From positions 1 to 39,068 of the forward strand of contig CBHCZH010000018.1 of NCBI GenBank assembly GCA_965977975.1: DNA of 39,068 bases, read 5' to 3'. The notes under the pieces are model-generated. The model did no database searches and was not told the DNA's origin. It was given only the letters and a program-made list of their open reading frames with translations. A program made the translations under genes and the position numbers. Source of the DNA: Croceibacterium_A sp965977975. GTDB taxonomy: Bacteria; Pseudomonadota; Alphaproteobacteria; Sphingomonadales; Sphingomonadaceae. Numbering within the stretch: the stretch's first letter is position 1; the number at the start of each line of letters is the position of its first letter. This document shows positions 25,123 through 32,931 of the stretch, piece after piece.

Positions 25123-25897
25123 CCGCGCCGTCGACATGATCGCTACCGAGCCGAGCTTCACCCAAGCCGACGCCGATGCGCTCAACGCGCGTTTTGCGGG
25201 CGTGGACGCCGGCACGATGCTCAAGGAGCTGTTCGCCGAGGGTTCGCTCGGCCGCGTCGCCGTGGTCTCCTCGTTCGGGACCGAAAGCGCGGTATTGCTG
25301 CACCTCGTCGCCACCGCCGATCCGACCGTCCCGGTGATCTTCGTCGATACCCAGAAGATGTTCCAGGAGACGCTCGACTACCGCGAGACGCTCACCGCGC
25401 GCCTCGGCCTGGTCAATTCCTCAGTCGTGCAACCCGATCCCGCCGTGCTCGCCGCCAAGGACGAGAACGGCCTCCGCTGGTCGTGGGACCCCGATGGCTG
25501 TTGCGAGATCCGCAAGGTCGAGCCGTTGAAGCGCGCCAAGCAGGGCCTCGACGCGTGGATCTCGGGCCGCAAGGCGTTCCAGTCGGTCACCCGCCAGAAC
25601 CTGCCGCGCTTCGAGATCGAGGATGGCCGGCTCAAGATCAATCCGCTCGGCGATTGGACCAAAAACGATCTCGACGCTTACTTCGAGACCCATGACCTGC
25701 CGCGCCATCCGCTCGAGGCGCAAGGCTACCTCTCGGTCGGCTGCCAGCCATGCACCAGCACCGTCGCCCCGGGCGAAGACCCACGCGCGGGCCGCTGGCG
25801 CGGCTGGGACAAGACCGAATGCGGCATCCACACGCCGGCTGGCATTCCGGGCGGCGAGGAAGGCGAGCTGCCTCCAGGGTATGAGCCAGCATTCTGA
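25115..25897 (+). CDS. cysH: Adenylyl-sulfate (APS) reductase, [4Fe-4S] type
   Basis: This 260-residue enzyme reduces activated sulfate (APS, possibly PAPS) to sulfite. It has the PP-loop-like VVSSFGTESAVLLHL for nucleotide binding. The iron-sulfur signature is CCEIRKVEPL plus SVGCQPCTS, four cysteines that mark the plant/bacterial APS-reductase type. The catalytic cysteine is in KTECGIH near the C-terminus, which ends ELPPGYEPAF. Start ATG 25115 overlaps the DUF934 stop. Electrons come from thioredoxin or glutaredoxin. ATP sulfurylase genes are not in the window. Its 3' end recurs in damaged form at 27942-28112. Confidence 0.93.
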   Translation: MASRAVDMIATEPSFTQADADALNARFAGVDAGTMLKELFAEGSLGRVAVVSSFGTESAVLLHLVATADPTVPVIFVDTQKMFQETLDYRETLTARLGLVNSSVVQPDPAVLAAKDENGLRWSWDPDGCCEIRKVEPLKRAKQGLDAWISGRKAFQSVTRQNLPRFEIEDGRLKINPLGDWTKNDLDAYFETHDLPRHPLEAQGYLSVGCQPCTSTVAPGEDPRAGRWRGWDKTECGIHTPAGIPGGEEGELPPGYEPAF

Positions 25898-25977
25898 CGA
25901 GGGGCGGTGCGTCGCAAGCATTGCTTAGCTGATTGCCGCTATGGGCCGGCGAAGCGTCCAAAGCTCCGAGATCCATT

Positions 25978-26679
25978 ATGCGTCCTTGGCAACATGCCGT
26001 AGCTTCGGCCGTTCAGGCGTCCGACCGCACACCATCGGGCGAACAGGACTGGGCGCCATTCCTCGCGCTCCACGAATTCCTCGACCTCTCCAAGGCCGGC
26101 TGCGCCGATCGCCGCCACCGGATCATGCTGCACCATTGCGACATGGGCACAGCGATCGCGCGGCGGGCCTTTCCCAAGCTGGCGCATTGCGAGCGGTTGG
26201 TGGAGCAGCACGTCGAGGAGGATATCGGATTCGCGGCGCTTCTCGGCGACTGGCTGGCTGCGGTCGACTTCGATCGCCTGCCGCGGCCGGTCATGCGCAG
26301 GATCGGAAACGGTCCCGACGGTGTCGCACGGATGGTCATCAACCAAGCGATCGGGGCGCGACATCTGGATGACGTGGACCGTGATTTCCAGGTGGAGGCC
26401 GCCCTGGACGTGGCGCGGTTCCTGTGGATGCCGCTCGCATTCGCCAGCGACGCGTCGCCGCCCGTGTTGAGCCTGCTGATGAACAGCGTGGGCCCTTCGT
26501 TGATCCGCGCGGTCTACGGCCCTCCGCAAGTGACAGTTCGCGGCGGCCGGCGCTCGACGGTCGACTGGGCATGGCTGGCCGAAGCCGTGATCATGGCGAG
26601 CTTCGGCCGCATACCCGACTATACGGAGGTCGTGTGCTGCGTCACGGCCGAGCCCCGCCGTTTGGCGAAAGCGTCATGA
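25978..26679 (+). CDS. Protein of unknown function, possibly DUF6915-like; cassette gene 1
   Basis: This 233-residue protein starts MRPWQHAVASAVQAS. It then has ALHEFLDLSKAGCADRRHRI and MLHHCDMGTAIARRAF, a His/Asp-rich pattern that I associate with the small DUF6915 family; this is a weak recollection, not a match I could test. The conserved histidines and aspartates could bind metal. The second half (about 100-233) is unrelated to anything I recognise. ATG 25978 is chosen because the MRPW opening fits; there is no strong ribosome-binding site. Its stop overlaps the start of the next gene (ATGA). The pair lies between cysH and a broken copy of the cysH end. Confidence 0.55.
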   Translation: MRPWQHAVASAVQASDRTPSGEQDWAPFLALHEFLDLSKAGCADRRHRIMLHHCDMGTAIARRAFPKLAHCERLVEQHVEEDIGFAALLGDWLAAVDFDRLPRPVMRRIGNGPDGVARMVINQAIGARHLDDVDRDFQVEAALDVARFLWMPLAFASDASPPVLSLLMNSVGPSLIRAVYGPPQVTVRGGRRSTVDWAWLAEAVIMASFGRIPDYTEVVCCVTAEPRRLAKAS

Positions 26680-27860
26680 CCCCGGAGGAAAGCCTCGACG
26701 CGCTCGCGGCGCTGGTCATCGACGCCGCAGCCGAATTGCGCCTGCTCGGAGAGCAGCCGCTGGCGATCGCCTCCGCATACGACAAGTTCAACGATGCCTT
26801 CGAGGACGACTACTGGTCCGCCGTCCAACTCGGTTGGTTCAACTGGGAGCAATCGCAATTCTTCCAGGGGTGGGATGGCCGCATCGGCGGCACCGCCAAG
26901 CAGCACGGCACGGTGATGATAGAGCCGGGCGAATGCGGCTCTGCGGAAGCCTCTCACCACGCGATCAAGAGGGCGCGAGCCATCCTGAAGCGGCTCGACG
27001 ACGCCAAGTGGCACGAACTTGCCGAGACCGCGCTCGGTGCCCAAATTCCCAGCGGCATTCTCGCGGTGGTGATCCAGTTCGACCAGGTCTGGCTTCACTG
27101 CAGTAGTGCGATCGGGACGAACGAGGACCAGATCCTGGCGCTTGTCGACGGCAAGCTGCGCCGCCTGGCACCTATCGACGATCGCTTCGACGAGCTTATC
27201 GGAAGGGCAGAGCTGATTCGCTGCGATGGCCCCGACCCCGAACTTATCACCCTGATTTCGTCGGCGGCTCGCACCCATTTCGATGCCGCGATCCTCGACC
27301 GCGAAGCAGCTAGAGAGCTCGCATTGCTTCTGAATGCGATCGCGCCTCGGGTTGCCGAGCTAGCTAACCGCGATCCAGTGGCGTTTCGGCCCCGGGTCCC
27401 GTGGAGCGAGCAGCGCTACCGCTGGCAACGCTCGAACTTCACGAGTTCCAGATGCCCGCGATTCGTGCTGGGCGACGAGTACTTCGACCGAGAGTACTTC
27501 CAGAAACTAAGCGTTGTCGCCAAGACCTCGCCCATGGCCGCTGAACGGCGCGCCCAACTAGCGGCCCCCGTATTCACCCAGCTCGAAGCGCCGTTCCGGA
27601 CCATAGACGAAAAACAGGTGCGCGACCTGTTCGAACAAGCAAGCGGCACTCACCTCTTTGATTCAGAGGACCTCTATCTCCTGTTCGTCGGATCCCAGCC
27701 TTGGCTGGCCTACCGTGACAGGCTCCATCGCGTAAACTCGCAGGGGATCGATGCGGCTGTTCAATGGCGAGCATCGGCCGAGCTGCTGGGCCGCGAGCTC
27801 CACGAGTGGATCGCAGGCTTGAGATCGCAGTTCGAACATTCCGTGTATCGCTTTGGTTGA
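26676..27860 (+). CDS. Protein of unknown function; cassette gene 2
   Basis: This 394-residue soluble protein has no signal peptide, membrane helix or catalytic motif I recognise. It starts MTPEESLDALAALVIDAAAE at ATG 26676, overlapping the preceding stop. The N-terminal third is helical and aromatic (AFEDDYWSAVQLGWFNWEQS). A middle stretch reads GILAVVIQFDQVWLHC. The C-terminal half is helical, with FRPRVPWSEQRYRWQRS and a charged LFEQASGTHLFDSEDLYLLF segment. The frame is intact and codon use is ordinary for the window, so it is a real gene. Translational coupling with cassette gene 1 suggests the two act together. Confidence 0.6.
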   Translation: MTPEESLDALAALVIDAAAELRLLGEQPLAIASAYDKFNDAFEDDYWSAVQLGWFNWEQSQFFQGWDGRIGGTAKQHGTVMIEPGECGSAEASHHAIKRARAILKRLDDAKWHELAETALGAQIPSGILAVVIQFDQVWLHCSSAIGTNEDQILALVDGKLRRLAPIDDRFDELIGRAELIRCDGPDPELITLISSAARTHFDAAILDREAARELALLLNAIAPRVAELANRDPVAFRPRVPWSEQRYRWQRSNFTSSRCPRFVLGDEYFDREYFQKLSVVAKTSPMAAERRAQLAAPVFTQLEAPFRTIDEKQVRDLFEQASGTHLFDSEDLYLLFVGSQPWLAYRDRLHRVNSQGIDAAVQWRASAELLGRELHEWIAGLRSQFEHSVYRFG

Positions 27861-27941
27861 TCAGCGCGTTCTTACAGGCGATCATCCAACTTCAGGGTAG
27901 CGACTGGCTGGCTCGACGAGAGCGCCAACACGCCACCCACC

Positions 27942-28137
27942 GGCTACCAGCCGTGCACTTGCACCATCGCGCCCCCGGCGAAAACCCGCACGCGGGCACT
28001 GGCGCGGCTGGGACAAGACCGAATGCGGCATCCATTCGCCGGCGGGGCTCCGGGCGGCGGTGGAGCTGGCGAAGGGAGCGAGCTGCCTCCGGGCTACGAG
28101 CCGCCGTTCTAGCGGGGCGGACGCTCGCCGCAAATGC
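27942..28137 (+). pseudogene. Duplicated, frameshifted 3' end of cysH with downstream flank
   Basis: The segment repeats the last 159 bases of cysH (25739-25897). It begins GGCTACCAGCCGTGCAC, equivalent to GGCTGCCAGCCATGCAC in cysH. A 36-base run at 27999-28034 is identical to 25795-25830. It ends, in frame, as ELPPGYEPPF and a TAG at 28110-28112, against ELPPGYEPAF in cysH. Single-base shifts in at least three places and a 12-base expansion break the reading frame. Similarity continues about 25 bases beyond the stop, into the flank. No 5' part of cysH is present. It lies tail-to-tail with the GGDEF-EAL gene. Confidence 0.85.
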
Positions 28138-30666
28138 TCAGGCGGCCGACTTGACCGAACCGTCCTCCGAAAGGCAGCTCCGTACGCGCGAGCTCTCCAT
28201 CGGCATTCCGAGCAGATGCCCTTGGGCAAAATGGCAGCCCGCAGCACGCAACAGGTCGAACTGCTGCGTCGTCTCCACTCCCTCCGCGACGACCTCCAAG
28301 CCGAGACTGCACGCAAGGTGAATCACTCCCGCGACAAGCGCGGCAATCTCTTCGTCTTCGGCAATCAGCTTGGTGTACGATCGATCGATCTTGATCAGAT
28401 CGACCGGGAAGTCGCGCATGTGCGATAGCGACGAGTGGCCGGTCCCAAAATCGTCCAATGAGATCGTCACACCGGCGAACTTGAGCATATCGAGCGCTCG
28501 CGCGACGTATTCCCGTCCCCGCTCCACGAATGCATGCTCGGTCACTTCCACCTCGATGCAGGCAGGCGGCACGTCGTGCCGCTCGAGAATACGGAGCAGC
28601 CTTTCGGCATAGTCGTCGCGCAGGAACTCGGCCGGCGCCGCATTGATGGAGACGCGTCCGAACGGCAGGCCTGCGTCGAGCCAGGTCCTGATGTCGCGCG
28701 CAACCCGGCCCTGCATGTGCTCGCCAATCTTCGCCGCCAGCTCGTAATCGTTGAACGCCTCGGCGAGCGTGTCCGGGAACTCGAGGGTTCCTTGCGAAGT
28801 CGTATAGCGCAAGAGCGCCTCGTAGCCTACGATGGCCCCTCCCCGGATCGCTACCTTCGGCTGATAAACGGCGATTATGGTGTCGTTCGCGATTGCGTCG
28901 CGGGCGCGCGCCAACTGGAACGCGGCCGTCTTGACCTCATCCAGCATGTACGTTTCGAACAGGCGGAATCCGCCGCGTCCGGACCGTTTCAAAGCATAGA
29001 GCGCCGCATCGGCCCGCTTCAGGAAGTCATCGGCGGCCGATCCGTCCTTGGGGCAGATCGCTCCACCAATGCTCGCGCCCGGGCGCACGACGTGGCCTTC
29101 GATGTTCATAGGAAGCTGGATTGCCGCAGCCACGGCGTCCCCTACTAAGGCAAGGTCCACCTCCGCGCGCAGGTTCGGGAGGATGACCGCGAACTCGTCG
29201 CCGCCGATGCGGGCCACAAAGTCCTCCCGACGAACCGACCGCCGCAATCGGACAGCAACGGCCCGCAACAGCTCATCGCCCGCGCCATGTCCAAGCGTGT
29301 CGTTGAGATGCTTGAAGTAATCCAGATCGACGAGGAGCAGACCGACCTCGGACACCGCCTCCGGCGTGCGCAATGTCATGTCCCTGAGACGAGCCTCGAA
29401 CGCCCGGCGGTTCGGCAAGCGCGTTAGAGCATCATGCTCGCTCGCCCACTTGAGTTGCTGTGATCTCTTGCGTTCCTTCCTGATGCTGCTGCGCAGCGCC
29501 TCCTGCGCCAGGACGCGATCGTGCACGTCGGTACAGGTTCCATACCACCCGGCGATCGCGCCGCTCTCGTCGCGTGAGGGCACCGCATGGGCCAGCATCC
29601 AGCGATGCGAGCCCGAATGGTGCTGGATCCGAATCTCAATGTCGAATTCCGCGCCGGACCTGATGCCGCGCTTCCATTCCTTGAAGGCGGTCCGTATGTC
29701 GTCGGGATGGACCAGCCGACGTAGGTCCAGCCTGCTGCCTCCATGAAGGGATACCCCGGTGAATTCCTTCCAGCGCCGATTGAAGAAGGCTTCGCCGGAA
29801 GAATCGAACGACCAGACGATATGCGGGATGGTGTCGACCCTGGTTTGCATCGTTTCGAGAAGCCGGCTGTCCCACTTCACCGCCTCGCGCCGGCGCTGAA
29901 GCAGGATCGAGCCGATCAGCAGAAGCCAGGCGAGCGCAATGCTTCCGTACCACACCTCGGCGCTCATTATGCGCCCGTGGAAGACGATCTTCTCGACGCG
30001 CAGCTCGTGCCGGCCCGGTTCGGCGTCCGGAGCGGTGAGGAGCTCCGCGCTCACGACGTTGTAGAATTCCGGCTCGGCCAGCTCCGGGGATGGCCGGGAG
30101 GTGCTGTTCTTCCACCATTCGGCGACGGCGAACTGCTCGAAGTCGATCGAGACGGTTTGCGCCCCGGAAGATACCGGCAGGTTCAGCTCGTTGACCTTAT
30201 CTTCCGACGACGTGCCGAGTGCCGAGTAACGCGGATCCCTGTTTTTAAGCACCAGGCGCAGTGAATGACCCGCACCTTCGTGCCGCAAAGTGAGCTCGAC
30301 CCGATCGAAGCCACGGAGATCGACGCCTCCGCCGGCACCAGCGGGATCGAACAGCACGCCCAAACCGCAATAACGGTACTCATATGCTGTCGTCAGATCG
30401 CAAATCCAGCCGAGACCAGACCGGGCGTCAGCGGAAGCAGTCGATGTGCCGCCCATGTCTCGATCGTCAAACCGGTAGCTCAAGTAGGACGAACCATCGC
30501 CCTGCGGACGCAAGCTCAAGTCGCGGTGCGTTAGCGCATCCCGGTAATAGGAGGCGAAGGCAGTCAGGACGGCAGCTGCCACGAACAGCAGCTCGACGAT
30601 CATATGGTCGCGGCGGAAGGGCCGGAAGTTGTCCGGTCCGGCACCCTTCCCAATAGCTGCTCGCAT
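28138..30666 (-). CDS. Membrane-bound PAS-GGDEF-EAL cyclic-di-GMP protein with periplasmic sandwich-like domain
   Basis: This 842-residue protein should make and/or degrade cyclic di-GMP. Transmembrane helices lie at about 22-41 and 237-256; between them is a periplasmic domain of about 190 residues with FDRVELTLRHEGAGHSLRLV and LRVEKIVFHGR. This resembles carbohydrate-binding (CBM11/CIA30-like) sandwiches. A PAS fold (about 275-390) follows. The GGDEF domain is intact (488-492) with the inhibitory site RRED at 479-482. The EAL domain has EALLR (616-620), SINAAP, EVTEHAF, DDFGTG (from 738), IKID and AEGVET, so its catalytic residues look complete. GGAG precedes ATG 30666 by 6 bases. Both activities seem possible. 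Confidence 0.92.
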   Translation of the reverse strand: MRAAIGKGAGPDNFRPFRRDHMIVELLFVAAAVLTAFASYYRDALTHRDLSLRPQGDGSSYLSYRFDDRDMGGTSTASADARSGLGWICDLTTAYEYRYCGLGVLFDPAGAGGGVDLRGFDRVELTLRHEGAGHSLRLVLKNRDPRYSALGTSSEDKVNELNLPVSSGAQTVSIDFEQFAVAEWWKNSTSRPSPELAEPEFYNVVSAELLTAPDAEPGRHELRVEKIVFHGRIMSAEVWYGSIALAWLLLIGSILLQRRREAVKWDSRLLETMQTRVDTIPHIVWSFDSSGEAFFNRRWKEFTGVSLHGGSRLDLRRLVHPDDIRTAFKEWKRGIRSGAEFDIEIRIQHHSGSHRWMLAHAVPSRDESGAIAGWYGTCTDVHDRVLAQEALRSSIRKERKRSQQLKWASEHDALTRLPNRRAFEARLRDMTLRTPEAVSEVGLLLVDLDYFKHLNDTLGHGAGDELLRAVAVRLRRSVRREDFVARIGGDEFAVILPNLRAEVDLALVGDAVAAAIQLPMNIEGHVVRPGASIGGAICPKDGSAADDFLKRADAALYALKRSGRGGFRLFETYMLDEVKTAAFQLARARDAIANDTIIAVYQPKVAIRGGAIVGYEALLRYTTSQGTLEFPDTLAEAFNDYELAAKIGEHMQGRVARDIRTWLDAGLPFGRVSINAAPAEFLRDDYAERLLRILERHDVPPACIEVEVTEHAFVERGREYVARALDMLKFAGVTISLDDFGTGHSSLSHMRDFPVDLIKIDRSYTKLIAEDEEIAALVAGVIHLACSLGLEVVAEGVETTQQFDLLRAAGCHFAQGHLLGMPMESSRVRSCLSEDGSVKSAA

Positions 30667-30925
30667 AACTTGCTCCGGCGCTCAGCCAGCCGTGTTACCG
30701 CTAACAAGTTAACAATTGTCGCCGAGCATTCCGCAGCAGCGGCGTCTGATTTTGTTAACTATAGAAATGCAGCACTTTGGCTATTCACGCCTTCGACGTT
30801 CGGCAGATTGCCGCTCTCAGACCGTGCCGACTCGTCCGGAGAATCGTCGCTAACGGCGCCACGCGGCCGCAGCCATTCGCGTTCAATCGGCAAAGTTTGG
30901 CGGGCGCGCGGCCCCTGCGGATTGC
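30667..30925. other. Gene-free stretch with AT-rich upstream region of the GGDEF-EAL gene
   Basis: These 259 bases separate the GGDEF-EAL gene from the end of the VOC gene. The part near 30695-30775 is AT-rich, with GTTAAC at 30708-30713 and again at about 30755, and likely holds the leftward promoter. I see no RNA gene, coding region or strong terminator in the remainder. Confidence 0.3.
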
Positions 30926-31372
30926 TCAAACGGCCTCACCGTAGCGGGCCTGCATCTCTTCGGGCGATACTTCAGCGATGGGTGTTCCCACGAACCACTG
31001 GTGCCCGAACGGGTCGACGATCATGCCCGAACGCTCACCGTACATCTGGTCCTGCACCGGGCGCAGCACGGTGGCACCAGCGCGCTCGGCCGCGGCGACG
31101 ATTGCATCGGAATCCGCAACCGAAAGGTGCAGTTTGACCGGCGTCCCGCCGAGCGTAGCCGGGCTGAACGCGCCGAAATCCGGATGTTCGTCGGCAAGCA
31201 TGAAGGTGGCCCCGCCGATGGCCAGTTCTGCGTGACCGATCTTGCCGGTTTCGGGGTCGGTCAAGCGATAGCGTTCCTCGGCGCCGAACGCTGCGGTGTA
31301 AAATGCGATCGCCTGCTCGGCGTCCTTGGTAATCAGGTACGGAGTAACTGCGGATTTCATCTCGCCGACCAT
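30926..31372 (-). CDS. VOC-superfamily (glyoxalase/PhnB-like) protein
   Basis: This 148-residue protein has the paired beta-alpha-beta-beta-beta units of the vicinal-oxygen-chelate fold. Visible segments are TPYLITKDAEQAIAFYTAAF, GHAELAIGGATFMLADEHPD, and in the second half VKLHLSVADSDAIVAAAERA and GERSGMIVDPFGHQWFVGT. The PFGHQW end and the pattern are those of PhnB-like proteins, usually metal-binding but of unknown reaction. AAGGAG is 6 bases before ATG 31372. The gene is divergent from the TetR gene across an operator-like palindrome, so it is probably that regulator's target. Confidence 0.88.
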   Translation of the reverse strand: MVGEMKSAVTPYLITKDAEQAIAFYTAAFGAEERYRLTDPETGKIGHAELAIGGATFMLADEHPDFGAFSPATLGGTPVKLHLSVADSDAIVAAAERAGATVLRPVQDQMYGERSGMIVDPFGHQWFVGTPIAEVSPEEMQARYGEAV

Positions 31373-31404
31373 GACGAACTCCTTGCCTCGCGACTCGATT
31401 TACA

Positions 31405-31417
31405 ATACGTAACGTAT
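31405..31417. promoter_or_regulatory. TetR-type operator candidate between VOC and tetR genes
   Basis: ATACGTAACGTAT is a perfect 6-1-6 inverted repeat in the 65-base divergent intergenic region. It sits about 20 bases upstream of the regulator start and 32 bases upstream of the VOC start, where it could overlap both promoters. A TetR-family repressor would be expected to bind such a site and control both genes. Confidence 0.6.
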
Positions 31418-31437
31418 CGTTATTAAAGAGCGTGTCA

Positions 31438-32028
31438 ATGGCTGATCGACCCATCCCCCGCAGAGGCCGTCCACGCAGCGAGACGGCGCGGACGAAAGTC
31501 CTCGCGGCAGCGCGCAAGCTGCTTGAAGAGCGCGGCCTGCCCGGCCTCACGGTTGAGGGCATTGCCGCGCTCGCCGGGGTCGGCAAGCCCACCATCTACC
31601 GGCATTGGCCCAATGCCCACGCAGTGGCGATGGATGCCTTCCTCGAGGGGGATGAGCCGGCGCCTGGCCAGGCCGGCGGTCATTCCGCGCTCAGTGCCCT
31701 CCGCCGCCAGCTGCACGGCATCGCGGCCGCCTTTGCCTCGCCGGCCGGACGCAGCACTGCGGCGATGATCGCGGCGGCGCAGAACGACAGCGAGCTCGCC
31801 AAGGTGTTCCGCAACCGATTTATCATGAAGAGCCGCGAAACCGGACGCGCGCTGTTGCTGCAGGCTGCCGAGCAAGGCGCGATCCGCGTCGATGCCGACC
31901 TCGAGGTGGCGCTCGACCTGATCTATGCCCCACTCTACTTCCGCCTGTTGATTGGCCACGGCCCGCTCGACGCGGCGTTCACCGACGGATTATTGGATAC
32001 CGCGCTAGAAGGGTTGTCCCGACTATAG
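31438..32028 (+). CDS. TetR-family transcriptional regulator
   Basis: This 196-residue protein has an N-terminal TetR helix-turn-helix: RGRPRSETARTKVLAAARKL, then LTVEGIAALAGVGKPTIYRH and WPNAHAVAMDAF. The C-terminal ligand-binding part (about 75-196) is helical, with IYAPLYFRLLIGHGPLD. I chose ATG 31438 over the GTG six bases upstream. It is divergent from the VOC gene and probably represses it and itself through the palindrome at 31405. Its stop codon overlaps the stop of the convergent epimerase-like gene in the shared bases CTATAG. Confidence 0.92.
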   Translation: MADRPIPRRGRPRSETARTKVLAAARKLLEERGLPGLTVEGIAALAGVGKPTIYRHWPNAHAVAMDAFLEGDEPAPGQAGGHSALSALRRQLHGIAAAFASPAGRSTAAMIAAAQNDSELAKVFRNRFIMKSRETGRALLLQAAEQGAIRVDADLEVALDLIYAPLYFRLLIGHGPLDAAFTDGLLDTALEGLSRL

Positions 32029-32931
32029 CCAGCCGTGCCGGCCATACCACGCCGCAGTATCGATCAGACCGTCCTGCGTCGCGATCTCGGCGCGCCAAAG
32101 CTCGTCGGGAGGTGCCTTCTCGAGGCGACTGACCCAGTCGGCATGACACATGTAGCCGACCCTGTCGGGAGTGAGCTTCGCCTTCGCCCCACGCAGCCGG
32201 CAATCGAGCCAGGCGGCTGCGCTAAGCAGCGGTCGCGGTAGAGCCGGAGTCCAAACGCTCTTGCCCACCGCGCGACCGATCGCCCGACCAAGCTCGGCGT
32301 GGGTCCAACCGCCCAGGTGTCCGTCGTCCGGCTCGAAGACGCGGCGAGAGGTGCTCTCGCGGCTCCGCACGAGCTCCAGCAGCAACCGCGCGAGATCGTC
32401 GACATGGACGATCGAAGCTCGCCCGGGCGGGGGCAGCGGCACCACGCCCCAGCGAGCGGCCTTGAACAGCTCGAGGATCTCGCGATCACGCGGGCCGTAG
32501 ATCGCCGGCGGGCGGACGATGGTCCAGTCGAGGCTGCTCGCCTGGACGACTTCCTCCGCGTGCCGTTTCGACTGGCCGTATTTCGACAGCCCCGGCTCAC
32601 GCGCAGCGAGCGAGGAGACGAACACGAAACGCGCGACCCCGCCCGCCTGGGCAGCCTCGATCAGCGCTTCGGTGCCGGTCACGTTGCCCAGATGAAAACC
32701 CATCGGATCGGGCGTGTTGACCACGCCGGCGATGTGCAACACCGCCTCCGCGCCCGCAACGAGCCCGGCCAGCGCATCGCGATCGGCCAGGTCGCCCTGC
32801 ACCCATTCCACCCCCACGCAAGGAGCCTGCTCGCGCCGTGCCAGGGCCCGTAGCGACAGGCCTCGGCGGCAAGCCTGCTCCACGACCGCCTGTCCGACGA
32901 ACCCCGTTCCGCCGGTGACCGCAATGGTCAA
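32023..32931 (-). CDS. NAD-dependent epimerase/dehydratase-family protein (extended SDR)
   Basis: This 302-residue protein starts MTIAVTGGTGFVGQAV, a Rossmann motif of the TGGTGFVG type, followed by GDLADRDAL and VLHIAGVVNT. The YGQSKRHAE segment gives the catalytic YxxxK, and IVRPPAIYGPRD completes the extended-SDR pattern. It resembles NADH-ubiquinone-oxidoreductase-associated and sugar-epimerase-like atypical SDRs; substrate unknown. Its start overlaps the proB stop by 4 bases, so it is cotranscribed with proB. Confidence 0.88.
   Translation of the reverse strand: MTIAVTGGTGFVGQAVVEQACRRGLSLRALARREQAPCVGVEWVQGDLADRDALAGLVAGAEAVLHIAGVVNTPDPMGFHLGNVTGTEALIEAAQAGGVARFVFVSSLAAREPGLSKYGQSKRHAEEVVQASSLDWTIVRPPAIYGPRDREILELFKAARWGVVPLPPPGRASIVHVDDLARLLLELVRSRESTSRRVFEPDDGHLGGWTHAELGRAIGRAVGKSVWTPALPRPLLSAAAWLDCRLRGAKAKLTPDRVGYMCHADWVSRLEKAPPDELWRAEIATQDGLIDTAAWYGRHGWL

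Noticed and set aside
26424..26675. Upstream extension of the 394-residue cassette protein
   Set aside because: It would overlap the preceding gene by 250 bases; the ATGA overlap at 26676 is the natural start.
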